From Chondrus crispus (Eukaryota; Rhodophyta; Florideophyceae; Gigartinales; Gigartinaceae): a stretch of DNA of 64,000 nt. Each line of letters opens with the position of its first letter. The stretch's first letter is position 1. The position numbers and the translations under genes are program-made. Of this stretch, positions 9,455-20,483 are shown piece by piece. Location: positions 186,001 through 250,000 of the forward strand of contig NW_005179334.1 in NCBI RefSeq assembly GCF_000350225.1, written 5' to 3'. The notes beneath the pieces are model-generated. The model worked only from the letters and a program-made list of their open reading frames with translations. It ran no database searches and was not told the origin of the DNA.

Positions 9455-12400
9455 TCAGGCCGCGCCATGATAAGGCATGCGGGCGAGGGTGGCTGAGGCA
9501 ACGCTTGACCATATGGCATAACTAAGACGCTGAGAGAGACGAGACTTTGCAGTACCAAATGTGGTACCGGTGCGGATGGCAATTTGATGGGAGAGGGACT
9601 CGAGGACAGATGTAGAGCGGGCGATGGGAGCGCCCAGGGTGTCGAACGCAAGAGGCACAAAGTGCCAGTCCAGAAGAGGGAGCGAGGCGTTGGCTTGTAG
9701 ATGTTGAGCGGAGCGGATGATGCGAGCGTGCGTGCTTAGCTTGTCAGCATCCACCACTTCGGCGGCGCCGGCTATACCGCGAGCAGCCGGGTTGAGGGCC
9801 CCCACGCGGTAGGGGCTCCGGACAGTGACATCGTAAGCCGTAGGACGGTCTGGCAGAGCTCTCGCAGGAGGCGGAGCGGGCTGAACGAGGAGATCGGCGG
9901 GGCGGTGAGCCGTGCCAGGTATGAGAAAAGGGACTTCCATATCACAGCTCAATCCTGCGGCGCGGAAAGCATGTCGTGCCAGAGTGTTCCGCACCGTGTT
10001 GTGACGATGCACAGTACCGAAGCCGTGCTTGCACATGGCCGCATGGTCGCCGCATATATCCATGGGACGGCGACAGTGAGAGCAGAGTAGGGGCTGGATG
10101 GAGTCATCGTAGACCGGGGAGTCAATATGACGGCGGAGCATACATGACCACACCTCACTGGAGACGCGTGATGTAAGGGCAGGATGAGCGCACAAGAAGG
10201 AAGCGGCGCCTGGCGCGCACAGGGAGTTTTAGCGCGCTCGGCGGCGTGCGGAGACGGGTGTGTGGTCGGAGGGGCTGGGGAGGCGATCCCATGCAGACTT
10301 TTCTCAGTACATCCTTGAGAAGACGCCATAGAGAGCCTGAAATAATGTCGTGTGTACGCGTTCAGGTCTGTCCAGGAGGGCGTCTGGCTCGAATGGGCCG
10401 AGGGGGGAGTGTGCGGATAGCACGCCACGAGTGCGTATTTCCGGGTTGATGGACGCGAGTACTCGGACGAGATGGCGGCGTGCCATACCGCGGTAGAATG
10501 GCACCGAGGGGTTAGCGGGACCTTTAACGCGGATCGGGGCGGCTTCTAGAAGGCTGGCAGCGTAGGACGCATGCACAAACGGGGATATCGGGGTGAAGCC
10601 ATGACCTCCCATACGAAGAGGTAAACCAATTTGAGTAGAAATAGATGCCGAGAGGGGAACATCGCTCAGGCGAGAGTATGTAGCGCGTTGGAGTTCGTCA
10701 AAGCGCACAGCAAGTGGGAGGGACAAGATCGGGGGTGTCAAGCGGAACGTATGTTCCACCCGACACACAGAGCCGGTGACACGATGGAGGTGAAACCGAA
10801 TGCGGGCGTCCGGAATATCCTGAACAGGACGAAGCGCGTCGGTGCAAGATTGAATCTTGTTCTGTAGATAGTTCTTGATGAAGGCGTCAGAGCCGAGGGG
10901 GGCGCCAAGGAGAACCAGTCCACCTTCAGAAGGGACCTGAACAGGAAAGACATCGAGAAGTGGGGAGAGATTGGCGGGGGAGGACGATGGCCAGAACGCA
11001 CGACACTTGGAAATGTTTACATGGAAACCGGCCGCAGGGCCAGAATTTCGAAGAATTCGGAGTGCCTTGGTGACTTCAGCAATTGTGCCTATGAGGGTTC
11101 CATCATCAGCGTACCAACGGTTGAGGGCGAGGTTGCACTCGCGGCTGAGACGGCGGATGAGGGGTTGGATGGCGAGCGAAAACATGAGCATGCTGGCAGG
11201 ATCGCCCTGCTGCGTACCCTCTTGGCTGAGCATTACAATTGGAGGCGACGATGGCAGGACAAGATCAGGGACAGCGTGGCCATATATTAGTTTTAGAAAT
11301 CGTGATAGGGTCGGGGTCTGAAGAGGTGCACGATGCAGCATGGCTTGGCGGGAGAACGTATTGAATGCGTTGCGGACGTCGACGGAAACAAGGACGTAGT
11401 TGGGGTCTCGACCATGGCGCCGCATGAGCATGCGGCAATCATGAACGATGGCATCCATGCCAGATGGCACGCCATTTGCGAGCTGTTCGGGAGAGAGCCG
11501 GTCGCGTGTGTCATCTATAGCGGCAGGCAGCAGCACTTTGGTGACAAGCCGGCGAAGCGCCTGGCCAACGGCGATGGGGCGGATCTTGTCCGGACGTGGT
11601 TGGAGGGGAATAAGAGCAGAAGCGGCGAGAAGTGGTACATTACGGTCAGGCAGATCGCCAGAGGCAAGTCGTCGAACCAAGCGAGTTAAGGCAGAGAGAC
11701 CGGTGACGCCCGCCTCCGGGCTGACGGATGTTCGAGCGAGAAGTTGGAGGAGGCGTGGTGAGAGGCGGTCGGGGCCGGCGGCGGAGGTGGGATTCAAAGA
11801 TCGTGCCACGCGAAGGACTTGAGCTTCCGTGATGTCTGGCGCCGGGGGGAGGTCCATCTGCGGGAGCGCTTGTATCGGGGCTGCCGGGGAGGGGTGAAGG
11901 GCAGCCAAAGCGTTGCGGGTGGCATGGGAGCGGAGATCAGCAAGAGGCCTGTCAGTGAGGGCTCTCATGGCGCGGCTGTACTGTGCGTCAGAAGCGAGCC
12001 GCATGGCGCGACCAATGCGACGGCGGGGGCAAGCGAAAGCCGTGTGGCGCCGGGAGTGTCGGTCCTGCCATTCAACATCAGCTTAGTGAGCGTGGAGAGC
12101 TTCATGCCATAACGCAGGCCAAGCAAGGCCAGAAGAAGCTCGACGGATGCGTTGGCGAAGGGCATGTTGTTGAGCTTTGCGGGAGTGCCAGCCAGGTTCG
12201 CCGCGGAAGGAGCGGCGAAGGACAGCGACAGGAAGGATGTAGAGGTGAAGGAAAGCCTTGTGGGTGTCGGCGGGGTCCCGGGTGGCGGCAGCAGCACGAA
12301 CGAGCTTGATGAGTAGAAGGGTTAGGCTATGCAGGCACGGGGAAGGGATAGAAGAATACACTTGGGAGGCGCGAAACGGGCAGAGAAGGAGATCGCGAAC

Positions 12401-12763
12401 GGAAGGGAGAGAGAGGGGGGAGAGGAGGTGGAGGGCGGGCTGTGAGCGGGTAAGTGGGACGGGGGCGTTGCGGCGGAGGAAAGGGATGGTTGACTCACTG
12501 TGATGATGGGGGGTGTGGGAGCGGGACCGCGACTGCAGAGAAGGTGGGGCTACAGAGACGGCGGGCTGGCGGAAGTGTCGCGGAGATGGAGAGGGGACGT
12601 TTGCGCAAGGCATTGGGGGCTGTCGAGGGGCCGACGGTGGCAGGACGAGGACGATCGGCGGAGGAAGGGGGGACTGTATTCGGAGACGAGGGATGGAATA
12701 AAGGACTGTGAGAGAAGGTAGGAGGGGAGGGGGGAGGAGACAAAATGGCTGTATGAGGTTCAC
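9455..12763 (-). mobile_element. non-LTR retrotransposon with restriction-like endonuclease
   Basis: One minus-strand frame covers reverse transcriptase followed by a CCHC finger and a restriction-like endonuclease. This is the domain order of the R2/CRE/NeSL group of LINEs, not of APE-type LINEs. No target duplication or poly(A) end was found, so the true ends are uncertain; the 3' end should lie below 9455, near the two hairpins. Confidence 0.75.
9455..12763 (-). pseudogene. reverse transcriptase-endonuclease ORF with three in-frame stops
   Basis: The frame is continuous without any shift. It is cut only by TAA 12083-12085, TGA 10304-10306 and TAA 10229-10231. RT motifs include SAAGPDRLSPRLL, LIPLQPRPDKIRPIAVG, VSVDVRNAFNT, EGTQQGDPASML and the catalytic NRWYADDGT. 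The C-terminal part (10195-9455) has CSHCRRPMDICGDHAAMC (CCHC finger), then RHN, then RPADLLV ... AYDVTV, which fits the R-PD-(D/E)XK nuclease. About 1100 codons overall. The N-terminal 230 codons are proline/serine-rich and weakly conserved-looking, so the true start is unsure. Confidence 0.8.
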
Positions 12764-12768
12764 ACTTG

Positions 12769-12845
12769 TTGGATATCGCTACTACATATACTGTGCACAT
12801 CCAACTCCACCGGTCTCCTGGCCAGGGGCACTCCCTTTTACCACA
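12769..12845 (+). repeat. dispersed ~80-bp repeat, copy 1
   Basis: GGATATCGCTACTACATATA... to ...CTCCCTTTTACCACA. Nearly the same at 13206-13280 and, inverted, at 51305-51383. Confidence 0.75.
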
Positions 12846-12965
12846 GGTTATGGCCCCGTGGCGCATCCTGCTACGCACCGATGCTCAACACGAATGATCG
12901 CGAGTTCAACTTTCAACGTTTTCCAAGATTTTCAACTGTACGGCGACTGTCAAGCACCCCCCTTA

Positions 12966-13097
12966 CAGCACGCTCCAAACACCAAGGCCTCTGCTACTCA
13001 CCACCCTCTTACATCACGCTCCAATACCAAGGCCTTTGCTGCTCATCATCCCCAAGCACGCTCAAACACCACGGCCTCTGCTTCCTCACCACTTTCC
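12966..13097 (+). repeat. three-copy minisatellite (~44 bp unit)
   Basis: Three imperfect tandem units built on CACGCTCCAAACACCAAGG followed by CCTCTGCTACTCACCACC. Unit starts are near 12967, 13013 and 13056. Confidence 0.75.
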
Positions 13098-13205
13098 CGC
13101 TTTCATTCACCTCACTACAAGTCAGATCGCGGCGACTGTTGGATATCGCTAACGCTCACCCTTTCTACGATCTTCCCCTACGTTCTTTTCCTTACAGCTC
13201 TGTCA

Positions 13206-13280
13206 GATATCGCTACTACATATACTGTGCACATCCCTATCCACATGTCTCCTGGGCAGGGGGCACTCCCTTTTACCACA
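13206..13280 (+). repeat. dispersed ~80-bp repeat, copy 2
   Basis: Matches 12771-12845 closely (GATATCGCTACTACATATAC ... GGCACTCCCTTTTACCACA). A partial start (GGATATCGCTA) also sits at 13141. Confidence 0.75.
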
Positions 13281-13283
13281 ACA

Positions 13284-13363
13284 TTCCCTGACTGTGTGTT
13301 CATACTATGAACACAGTCAGGGAGTGTGAAGTTCACACTTCTGTTCACACTGTGAACAGAAGT
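13284..13363. repeat. cluster of palindromes
   Basis: Three consecutive inverted repeats: CCCTGACTGTGTGTTCATA / TATGAACACAGTCAGGG (about 13286-13323), GTGTGAAGTTCACAC (about 13325-13339), and CTTCTGTTCACA-C-TGTGAACAGAAG (about 13338-13363). They end 14 bp before a solo LTR. Confidence 0.7.
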
Positions 13364-13376
13364 CTCGTACACTGTG

Positions 13377-13528
13377 TGTCATGAGAGCCATACGTGCACA
13401 CGTAGCACACGCATGACAGGGCAATTAGATCATCTTTATTCACCGCCGTCTCACTGATCCCTCCCATTCCCTTATAAGGTAGAGACACGATAGGCATCAG
13501 TAAACGGAGGCATCGATCTTGCACCACA
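13377..13528 (+). repeat. solo copia LTR with 5-bp target duplication CTGTG
   Basis: It starts TGTCATGAGAGCCATACG and ends GATCTTGCACCACA, related to the LTRs at 63-264 and 59575-59759. CTGTG flanks both sides (13372-13376 and 13529-13533). It lacks the internal repeat of the start motif seen in those two. It is a product of LTR-LTR recombination after insertion. Confidence 0.85.
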
Positions 13529-13533
13529 CTGTG

Positions 13534-13941
13534 AGACCGTAGCATTGTTGGTTTGGGCAATGCAAGAACTTTACCTTCGTGACACCAACTGCCCAATCGT
13601 GGGGAAGGTGCACTCGCAGTGACAGAACAAGAAGTTTGCTATGGTGTGACGTACCCTTGCAACTTCCATCCTTGTGTGGCCGCTCATCTGCACGCTTGTT
13701 TGGCTATCTCGTCTTGTCTTAATGGTAAGCCGACGTGCTTTCCGAAGCGAGCCTGTCCCTATTAGCAAAATAAGTAAGCTGGATGATGTCATTTGACTCA
13801 TGCGAGGGCTCTACTCACAGTCTTGGGGACCTGTAATACCGTCGCTAGGCCACAACTTCCCTTAAAGAATCTTGCGAGAGACATAATTGTCTGACGCACT
13901 CTTGTAAAACTATTTGTATCTTGTGTCAATCTGCACATATT
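13534..13941. other. no gene seen
   Basis: About 400 bp between the solo LTR and the minus-strand copia element. No domain-bearing frame or repeat recognised. Confidence 0.5.
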
Positions 13942-14130
13942 TGTAGTGCAGGAACGATGGGGCAGTCTTTACTGTCTGGACCTACTCTCTCACTACTAAG
14001 TCTACTGGCCTCACGCCAGCAGGTGTGAGCCTGTGCGTGTGGTACGTGTGCTATGTGTGCACGTGTCGGGGTATTGTCACTTGTGGAAGAGAGCGCCGCA
14101 GCGACTGTTGTTGTTCTGGGTATTGTCACA
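13942..14130 (-). repeat. 3' LTR of copia lineage 1 (189 bp, long form)
   Basis: In element orientation it starts TGTGACAATACCC and ends GTTCCTGCACTACA. It carries a second GTGACAATACCCC 49 bp inside the start; the 5' LTR lacks this 49-bp block. Confidence 0.88.
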
Positions 14131-17100
14131 CTTCCCCCGTCGCTGTGGCGCGATGCATCGTTTGCTGTCAGCCTGTTGGGGGGGTGGTGGGGGGGGTAGG
14201 GGGGGTACGCATACTGTTGGGGGGGCGGGGGGTGGGGTGGGTGCGCACACTTGAAGTTGTCTCGTTAGGATAGTGAATGTGACAGGTGTGAGCTGCTTTG
14301 TTAAGATGTCCGCTAGCATTTCTTTAGCGGAGATGTGCTTGATGTCAATCGCCTTGGCCTTCGTTTGATGGCGTGGGGGAGGGCGGAAGCATGTTGATGT
14401 CTTGAAGGATGCGTCGTATCCATGTCGTTTGCTGAGCTGCTGCAGTTGCAACTATATACTCGGCCTCACACGTGGACAAGGCTGTGATAGTTTGCTTCAT
14501 TGAACCCCAGCAAACTGGTGTGCCATTGCATAGATGCACCATTCCCGAAATCGATTTTCGGTTGGTTACATCGGCTGCAAAGTCGGCATCGCTGTACGAT
14601 TCGAGTAGATTGGGTATGACGGGAGCAGTTGCCTTGTGGTTTCCAGCTTTGAAGAGCAGACCGTGGTTTGGGGTGTGCTTCAGGTATCGGATAAGGCGCT
14701 TTAATGCGGTCCAATGTCGTACTGTAGGCTTTTTGGCCGCAACTGCTAACCGGTTTGCCACATAGTAGATGTCCGGTCTTGTCGAGTCCGCTATGTAGCG
14801 AATGTCCCCTAACAGTTGTTGATATATTTTTGTGGTTTTTGGCAGAGGTTTATCATCCTCTGTTGGTCCATTCAGAGGGGTTTTGGTGTTGTATGGCGTT
14901 GGTTTGCTGTTTGCCATGTCCATGTCCGCTCTCTTTACAACATAATGTATTGCATTTGGCTGTGATGCATGGATGTATCCATTCGGTAGTTTTTTTATCG
15001 TCCATCCAAGTAGTTGGGAGGGTTCTCCAAGTGGCTTGATGTTGTACGTCGTGGTGAGGATGTCTGCGAATTTTTTTAGGTGTTTTTTGGACGTGCTGAT
15101 TACTGTGAAATCATCCATGCTCACCGATACAATGATGATGTGGTTCTGTGTGCGGCGGTGGAAGAGGCACATGTCGGCTTCTGATTGAACAAAGTTGTGT
15201 TTTCGGAGCAGTTTGACGACGGCGCTGAGGTAGGTGTGTCCTGTGCCGGGTGTGCCATATATGTTTTTGTTCAGTTTGCCGACGCTGTGTTCATGTTTGT
15301 GTGTGCCGTCAAATCTTTGGTGTTGTCTGACATACACTGGTTTGCTTCCAGAGTGATCAAACTTTTCGTGTAAGTACGTGGCCTTGATGTCTATGTGTTC
15401 AATAAACATGTTGAACGAGGCTGCGATTGCAAACAGGAGGCGTACGGTGGTTTTGTCTGCCATGTAAGTCGTGGTTTTCTCCGGATTGAAGTGCACATGT
15501 GGGATCATTTTGTCACCTCGGGCGGAGCAGCGTGCCTTCCTCTCCACGATTTTCCTTGCGCGTCGCGCTTGTACCGATATCCCATCGATAGGGGGATGGG
15601 TTTCGTGCCGGGTGGGATTTTTTGTGAGGGTGTCCAAGTGATAACGTTGTTTTTGTCAAGGTTATCAAGCTCGCTGTTGTGCGCTATTGCCCATAGTTTT
15701 GCATCCGGATAGTTCTTCGGCTGTCCATGGTGCACGGGGGCCGGTGATGTGGCTGTGATTTCTGTTGGGGTGGGTTTTGGCGTGAACGCTTTGAATAGGA
15801 CTTTTACGTTGTGGTTGGGGTCCATTTCTTTGTGGTACGGTCTAAATTCAACCGATCGCACTGGTCGCATTTTTCCGTCTTTCATGTTGATGACCATTAC
15901 ATGTTTGTGGTCTGTCGGAAATAGGTACCTGACGTTGAGGGCGCGAGGGTGAAGTTTTCTTACCAACGTCTTGCTTGTGATGTGCGGGACATGTCCTAGT
16001 TGACCAAAGATCATGTATTTGGTGATGTTCGGTTTATGGCCATGCCACACTGTGCTGGGTATTTGTCCAGTTCCCAGATGCAGCGTATGGTTGTATTTGA
16101 ATGCTGCATCTTTTATTGCATCTTCCCAGTGGTGTTCTGGTAATCCACTGTGATGCAGAGATGCACGTGCTCCGTTCATGATTGTCCTATTTACTCTCTC
16201 GGCGATAGCGTTCTCTTGGGGTGAGTATGGAACGGTGGTACTGTGTCGCACGCCGTGTGAGTGGTACATGTCTTTTGTGGCACGTGATAGGTATTCCTTT
16301 GCAATAACAGTGTGAATCATGCTGGGTTTGGGGTACGGGCCTGTTGTGAGATGGGACAGGACATTTTCAAGCTGGTCTGGTGCTTGATCCCTTGTTTTCA
16401 TAAATGTTATGATGAGATAGCGTGAGTTAGTGTCTATCACTGCCATGAAATAACGGTTGCCGTTGGTGGATGCCGTGGGAAAGGGTCCGCATATGTCGCT
16501 GCTTAGTGCCTCACCAGTACGGTAGTTGTGCTTTGTCCTACTGTGTCGTGCTGGTTGCAGTTTGGCTGCAGCACAACTTGTGCATGTGATTTTGGGCGGT
16601 GGTAAGGCAAGGGATTTGGGGAGGTTTGGTAATAGCTGCCTTTTTGCCATTTGTTGGATTGTGGAAGGTCTTATGTGGTTTAACACCATGTGCCAATGAT
16701 GGTAGTCATGCTGCGTTTTTATGCTTGCAGTAGGGGGCGGCACTGGTGCAGGGTTGCGCCTTAATTGCATGGGGATGCTTTGTGCGCTTGCATGGGGTGT
16801 GCACTGTGTTGTTGGTGCTGAGGTCTGTGCTTTTCTTTTTGGTGCCGTGTTATGAGCTTCTTTCCTCTTCGTGTTGGTCTTGCGACACGGGATTGATCTG
16901 GCAGAATTGGCTTGGCTTTTAGGGCGTGCCACGTTGATATCGTAGAGACCTTTCTGGAATTTTGCAGTGCCAACAATGCTTGGGGGATTATCTTTTGTGT
17001 TTATCACGTGTGCTGTGTTCGGGTAGAATATGACCGCTCCCCACTGTTTTGCAATATCATGTACGGATAGTAGGTTTGTACGAAGGTGGGGGTTGACGAG

Positions 17101-17591
17101 GGTTTGTAGTTTAAGCCATTTCGTCTTCGTCATCGGGATCTTAAGCATGCCGTGGTGTGTCGCAGGAGGGGTGGTGGACGTTGCAGTGTTAGTGCGCACT
17201 TTGCGTTTGAGGCGACGCATTCCAGGGGTGGGCTTTTTGATATGGGAGGGTGTGCACCGGAATCCAGTGCGAATTTCCTACCTTCTACCGTGGGGTAGTC
17301 TTTGGGGTTGGGCGAGCTGGTGTCGATTTCTTGCACACTGTAGGTGTGGTCGTTCAGTCCTATATCGTGCGTGAAGTTGGCCGTGTTGCCCTTTGTATTT
17401 TTCCAAGTGAGTCGGGGTGTGCCCGGTGTGTTTGTTGTGGTAAAGGGGGCGAGGTGGGGACTGGTGCTTTCAGCAGGGTTACTCCATTGATGTTCCCTTT
17501 TGGCTGATCTGTACTTTCCTCTGCCGCGATTGCGGCCTCGGTTGCGGCTTCTGTATGCAGGGGTGGGAGGTGTGGTTGCTGGTTGTTGCAT
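14077..17591 (-). pseudogene. copia lineage 1 pol (protease, integrase, RT, RNase H), frameshifted
   Basis: Protease site FALDSGAH lies at about 17250. Integrase (17220-15505) has the HHCC-type region (HWHMVLNH ... CTSCAAAK), DICGP as first Asp, HTVIAKEY where HTDNAKEY is usual (second Asp lost), and ENAIAERVN for the Glu. RT/RNase H (15637-14345) has IDIKATYLHEKF, catalytic VSMDDF instead of YVDD, and RNase H motifs YSDADFAAD and STCEAEY. The tail KAIDIKHISAKEMLADILTK (about 14350) is in another frame. There are at least three frame changes. Low GT-rich plus-strand composition marks the region. Confidence 0.85.
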
Positions 17592-17722
17592 ACCATATGG
17601 TGCGTATTTGTTTGTGACGTGCGCTCCATGGTGCGGGCGTGTACTGAGTTAAGTCGTTGTAATAGCCCTTGAATTGTGTCTGGGACAGTGCCATTTTCAA
17701 TCCACGTATCTTGGAGGTGCTT

Positions 17723-18502
17723 CTACGTTGTGTGTGCCGATAGTCCTTGGATGATGAACTGAACTGTGGCTGCCTCTCCTGATTTACTGTTTGGATAGTT
17801 GGCCATTTGCATGCGTGTTCGAATGGCTCTGTGGCGGGCAATGTAGTCATCCAGCGTTGTGTTGTGGGTGGGCTTGGTATTTTCTGCTTCTTGTTTTAGC
17901 AGCAGGTGCGCCGTTGTTGGGCTGTTTGTAAAGTGCTCTGTGATCTTCTGTGCCATGTGGAGGGGTGAGGCGTCAAGTGTAAGATCGGCAGTGGCAGCAA
18001 AGGTTGGCGGGAGTGAGTTGTTGATCGCCAGACGGAGGATTGCACTGTTGCGTTTGTACGGTGCATACAGCGGGCTTGTCTCATTTGGAGTGGTGAATGT
18101 TGGATCGAGTACATTTTCCATTCCTTGGATGGTGGCCATGTCATTCAGCGCTTGTCTCCATAATGGGAAATTATCTCCAGTGGGGCTGAAGGGCGGCAAT
18201 CGGCCTTGGGTCCGGTGATCATTCGAGGTGGTTCCTTCTTCGTTGGCCATGGCAATGGCTGTTGGTGTAGTGGTATCAACGCGTGGTTGCGTGTGATTTC
18301 TGCTCTCTACAAGGGGTGGAGGCGCGTTATGCGGGCTCTCAACACTGGCTCGTGGAGGCTCTTCTGTTGAACCGGGGAGGTATTCTAGGCAGCCGGGGGT
18401 GGGTAGTGGTGCCGTGTGTCCTTGCCGGTGATGGGGTGATCTGCGAGGATGTCTTCCCGTAGTTCTGCGATCGTCTTGCAGGGGTGTTTGGGTGTGGTCC
18501 AT
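17723..18502 (-). CDS. copia lineage 1 Gag
   Basis: 259 residues. The start ATG (18502-18500) lies inside the primer-binding site, 4 bases after the LTR. The C-terminal half has the copia Gag (UBN2-like) pattern: FPLWRQALNDMATIQGMENVL, SPLHMAQKITEHF, TLDDYIARHRAIRTRM. The frame ends at 17723 before any zinc knuckle; a basic RG-rich stretch (RSRNRGRNRGRGK) follows in another frame at about 17540. Confidence 0.75.
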   Translation of the reverse strand: MDHTQTPLQDDRRTTGRHPRRSPHHRQGHTAPLPTPGCLEYLPGSTEEPPRASVESPHNAPPPLVESRNHTQPRVDTTTPTAIAMANEEGTTSNDHRTQGRLPPFSPTGDNFPLWRQALNDMATIQGMENVLDPTFTTPNETSPLYAPYKRNSAILRLAINNSLPPTFAATADLTLDASPLHMAQKITEHFTNSPTTAHLLLKQEAENTKPTHNTTLDDYIARHRAIRTRMQMANYPNSKSGEAATVQFIIQGLSAHTT

Positions 18503-18506
18503 AACC
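18496..18506 (-). other. primer-binding site (initiator tRNA-Met anticodon loop type)
   Basis: GGTTATGGACC directly follows the 5' LTR. It is complementary to GGTCCATAACC, the anticodon-arm sequence of an initiator tRNA-Met, as used by Drosophila copia, which is primed by a half-tRNA. The gag ATG is within it. Confidence 0.7.
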
Positions 18507-18646
18507 TGTAGTGCAGGAACGATGGGGCAGTATTTGCTGTCTGGACCTACTCTCTCACTACTAAGTCTACTGGTCTCACGCCGGCGGGTGTGAGCCTGTG
18601 CGTGTGGTACGTGTACTATGTGTGCACGTGTCTGGGTATTGTCACA
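18507..18646 (-). repeat. 5' LTR of copia lineage 1 (140 bp, short form)
   Basis: TG...CA termini; the sequence matches the 3' LTR except for the missing 49-bp block near its start. ATATT follows at 18647. Confidence 0.9.
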
Positions 18647-18928
18647 ATATTAACTCGACTTAATGTGCTTAGGCAACGCTAGACATACTGCTGGACGTTT
18701 CTTCTATGCATGTGTGAGTTAAATTTCTGGCGAGTTAGCAAGACGCCACGGCAAACGTGCAATCACGGCCAGTACAAATATACTTTCCAGACTCTTTCCT
18801 TCCCAGTCAACCTTTACCTATTTCTGTGTGAATCATAGTGAAGACCGGCGGAATGGGAAAGGAAGAATTAGATGGACATGTGGTATTTCGATGCGGATGT
18901 GCTCTATGGATGTTCTATCTCGGTAGCT

Positions 18929-19248
18929 TGTTGCGGGCAGTAATGCTCTTGCAAGTATACAGTACGACAATGATTGCTTTGGTATAACAATGCTCTCACT
19001 ACAAATGGGACAAAGGGAAGGCGACAAGCCTTAGGAGGTTGGCAACATACTGCTCCTGATTGTCATGGGAAATGCGTATACCTCTTTGGCCGTCGGAACA
19101 GTTGATTGACCGAATGGGAACTCTATCAACACCCTTTTCCAGTATTAGAGCTACAAGCAACCTAAACAGTATATAAGCAGAACGCGCTCAACCCAATAAA
19201 GAATACAGGGTAGACAGAACCCCAGCTACACCACTTCTCGTTTCAGGA
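18929..19248 (+). repeat. 5' LTR of copia lineage 2
   Basis: It starts TGTTGCGGGCAGTAATGC. TATATAAG near 19170 and AATAAAG near 19195 are candidate TATA and poly(A) signals. It ends CAGGA. Confidence 0.88.
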
Positions 19249-19249
19249 G

Positions 19250-19262
19250 TGGTAGCATCGCG
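19250..19262 (+). other. primer-binding site of copia lineage 2
   Basis: TGGTAGCATCGCG, one base after the LTR, is complementary to a tRNA 3' end (CGCGATGCTACCA). This is the conventional 3'-end type, unlike lineages 1 and 3. Confidence 0.65.
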
Positions 19263-19332
19263 AAAAAGGAACCAACGTTCATTGAGGGTTGGGGTACTTG
19301 ATTTCAACAGAGTGTACACGTAATTTTTACGC

Positions 19333-20200
19333 TGGGATAAGATAGATGACGAGCTTGTATCACGTCGTCTTCACAAATTCAATGCCAAGAGAGGCGAAGA
19401 CTTCACACTGTGGTCTTTGCGGTTTGAAGCCTTGCTGCAGTCGAGGGATCTTCTAGAAGTGGTGAATATCGATCAATTGGCCAGGGTGGCAATAGAAGAT
19501 CTGACGCCTGATGAAACGACAAAGTTATTGAAGGCGAAATCTTTATTGGTCCATTCTCTCAGCGATAAGCCGCTGCGCACTGTGGCTGGGGAGAGGAAGA
19601 ATCCCTTTCACATGTACAAGAAGCTACATGAGAGATATGCAACACAGAACACTGCGACACGAGTACAGCTACAGACTGAGCTTTACCAACAGTCCTTTCA
19701 AGAAAAATCTCAAACCATGTCTTAATACGTCGACAGCTTTGAAAATATCTTTAATCAGCTAGAAGTAATGGAAAGTCTCGTGACCGAATCAACGCAAATA
19801 GCGATATTGTTCGCTAGTTTCGGCAGAACCTCTGATTCTTCGTACGGAGCTGTGATCACAGCATTACAGACTATGTCGGATAAGGATCTTTCTTGGGAGA
19901 AAGCAACTGCACGCCTGCTGCAAGAATAAAGTTCTTTGAATTGCGAGAGAAATCTTGGAATGGTCCTATAAAACGATATACCTATCAACCAAAAAGCCTT
20001 AAAGGCCAAGGCTCACCTCTAGTGTTACGGATGTTGTAAATATGGCCACTTCAATTGCGAATGTCGGGCACGCACAACTAGGCACTGGACGGGAAAGGAG
20101 CACAGTGCTCCTGTAAATACAAATAGCTTTGACGTTGGAAGTAAGGAGAAGGCCCTTCTCTCTAGAGAAGGAAAACATCAAAGAAGTATGCCGTGGTTGA
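19333..20200 (+). pseudogene. copia lineage 2 Gag, broken by stops
   Basis: Colinear with the intact-frame copy at 60075-60974. Stops interrupt it near 19723, 19927, 19970 and 20020. The CCHC zinc knuckle (CYGCCKYGHFNCECRAR) is at about 20029-20079. No convincing ATG start is visible before the homology begins. Confidence 0.8.
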
Positions 20201-20483
20201 CTCCGGTGCGAGTAACCACATGATGCCAGATCATAGCCTTTTTGATAAGATTATGAATTCACAGACGAGAATAATCACGCTTGGTGATGGGAACAGTATC
20301 AAATCAAATCAGAAAGGCTCAGTTTATATCAGCGCAAGGGTTTCTGAAGACAATAGGAAGACGCTGAGACTCAACAATCTACTGTACGTCCCGGGTCTGG
20401 AAACCAACCTGGTTTCCTGTTCAGCCCTTGACCGAGATGGATACGAAACGCAATTCAGTAAAAACTTTGCACTATATCAATGA
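20193..20483 (+). CDS. copia lineage 2 protease segment
   Basis: 96 codons with active site VDSGASNHM at the start, followed by the usual copia linker (LNNLLYVPGLETNLVSCSAL). It ends at TGA overlapping the ATG of the integrase frame (ATGA, 20480-20483). The same junction occurs at 61231-61234. Confidence 0.75.
   Translation: MVDSGASNHMMPDHSLFDKIMNSQTRIITLGDGNSIKSNQKGSVYISARVSEDNRKTLRLNNLLYVPGLETNLVSCSALDRDGYETQFSKNFALYQ

Larger units (their letters stand above)
13942..18646 (-). mobile_element. Ty1/copia element, lineage 1 (minus strand), TSD ATATT
   Basis: LTRs at 18507-18646 (5') and 13942-14130 (3') bound Gag, protease, integrase and reverse transcriptase/RNase H in copia order. ATATT is duplicated at 13937-13941 and 18647-18651. 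The primer site abuts the 5' LTR. The purine tract GGGGGAAG precedes the 3' LTR. Several frameshifts make it non-autonomous. The LTRs are unequal (140 versus 189 bp). Confidence 0.92.

Noticed and set aside
12966..13097. CRISPR-like array
   Set aside because: Only three adjacent imperfect units without unique spacers; eukaryotic context; it is a minisatellite.
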